This document shows positions 6,243-6,590 of a DNA stretch of 6,590 nt, in pieces. Below the pieces are notes generated by a model. The model ran no database searches. It saw nothing but the letters and a program-made list of their open reading frames with translations, and was not told the DNA's origin. The stretch lies in assembly GCA_900555785.1 (NCBI GenBank), contig USMO01000094.1, forward strand, positions 1 through 6,590, given 5' to 3'. Position 1 is the stretch's first letter; every line of letters starts with the position of its first letter. The stretch is from an uncultured Eubacteriales bacterium (GTDB lineage: Bacteria; Bacillota; Clostridia; Oscillospirales; CAG-272). Made by a program: the position numbers and the translations under genes.

Positions 6243-6280
6243 TTTTCTGATTTTTTTGCTATTTTTTCTTGAATTTTTTT
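6243..6280 (-). promoter_or_regulatory. Phased A-tracts, UP-element-like
   Basis: On the minus strand there are A-runs of 4, 7, 6 and 7 bases at 6243-6246, 6251-6257, 6262-6267 and 6274-6280. Their centres are about 9.5, 10.5 and 12.5 bases apart, close to one helix turn, immediately upstream of TTGACA. Such DNA is usually bent and can contact RNA polymerase alpha subunits. Confidence 0.6.
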
Positions 6281-6590
6281 GTGCTCCCCAAAGTTCAGAT
6301 TGTAACTCAGCGCTATTAGATGGAAATTTTGCCCGCCGCCGGAAATCCGCGCCATTTTGCAGGCGCCGTGCGTTGGCGGGTCCCCTCCGGTGGCGCGGGA
6401 TGGGCAGGGGGTAGGAGGGATAAAAGCGGCTGCGCGGAATGACAACCGAGGGGTGGTGGAGATGTGGGAGGAATGAAGGGGTGCTCTATCATTTTTGGGG
6501 GAGGGACAGACTGTGTGTTATGTGGTTCCTATATTTTTTGTCCGTCTTGGATAGTGATAACTGCCACTGCCTCTGTCGTTCGGAGATCCC
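6281..6590. other. Non-coding flank; no gene supported
   Basis: I see no reading frame with a ribosome site, no tRNA or rRNA, and no clear terminator here. Composition changes from the T-rich promoter region to G-rich plus-strand DNA. It may be the space before a gene lying beyond the right edge. Confidence 0.5.
6397..6419 (+). other. G-quadruplex-type motif
   Basis: Four G-runs (6397-6399, 6402-6404, 6407-6411, 6417-6419) with loops of 2, 2 and 5 bases fit the usual G3+N1-7 rule on the plus strand. It lies about 160 bases upstream of the operon promoter. The match is formal; function is unproven. Confidence 0.4.

Noticed and set aside
6232..6414. Plus-strand 60-codon frame
   Set aside because: The frame owes its length to T-tracts read as Phe/Leu; no ribosome site or family resemblance.
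6113..6445. Minus-strand 110-codon frame in the upstream region
   Set aside because: It begins at TTG without a ribosome site, contains the TTGACA/TAATAT promoter and the A-tracts, and shows no recognisable protein features.
1..6590. CRISPR array, mobile element ends, tRNA or rRNA
   Set aside because: No short regularly spaced repeats, transposase motif, terminal inverted repeats or cloverleaf were seen. The only long repeats are the in-frame domain copies.

Overview
The window looks like a piece of a fairly G+C-rich anaerobic Firmicutes (Clostridia) genome. Both genes have purine-rich Shine-Dalgarno sites and Gram-positive-style signal peptides. The first protein ends in an acidic Thr/Pro/Asp stalk, one membrane helix and a Lys/Arg tail, which fits anchoring to a Gram-positive surface. 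I could not run searches, so the taxonomic placement is an inference.

Both genes lie on the minus strand, so the window is read from right to left. Positions 6590 to about 6281 hold no gene I can support, only a short G-rich run. From about 6280 to 6203 there is a strong promoter pointing left: four roughly helically phased A-tracts (on the minus strand), then TTGACA, a 17-base spacer and TAATAT. A leader of about 280 bases follows. It carries three AACCGGTT palindromes that look like operators of a LacI-family regulator, and a possible second promoter overlaps one of them. A strong AAGGAGG site then starts gene 1.

Gene 1 (5919 to 2716, 1067 residues) encodes a secreted protein with four copies of a beta-rich domain of about 210-235 residues, a stalk and a C-terminal membrane anchor. 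The first two copies are about 91% identical in protein and share 218 bases of perfect DNA identity. After 58 bases holding a 13-bp hairpin comes gene 2 (2657 to beyond base 1). Its first 885 residues show a secreted, multidomain polysaccharide lyase of the heparinase II/III superfamily, with an N-terminal beta-sandwich.

The likely unit is a two-gene (or longer) carbohydrate-use operon. A surface-tethered repeat protein may hold or sense a polysaccharide, and a co-transcribed exported lyase would cleave it, under a sugar-responsive repressor binding the AACCGGTT sites. The least understood parts are the repeat domain of gene 1 and its C-terminal anchor, which is not LPXTG.
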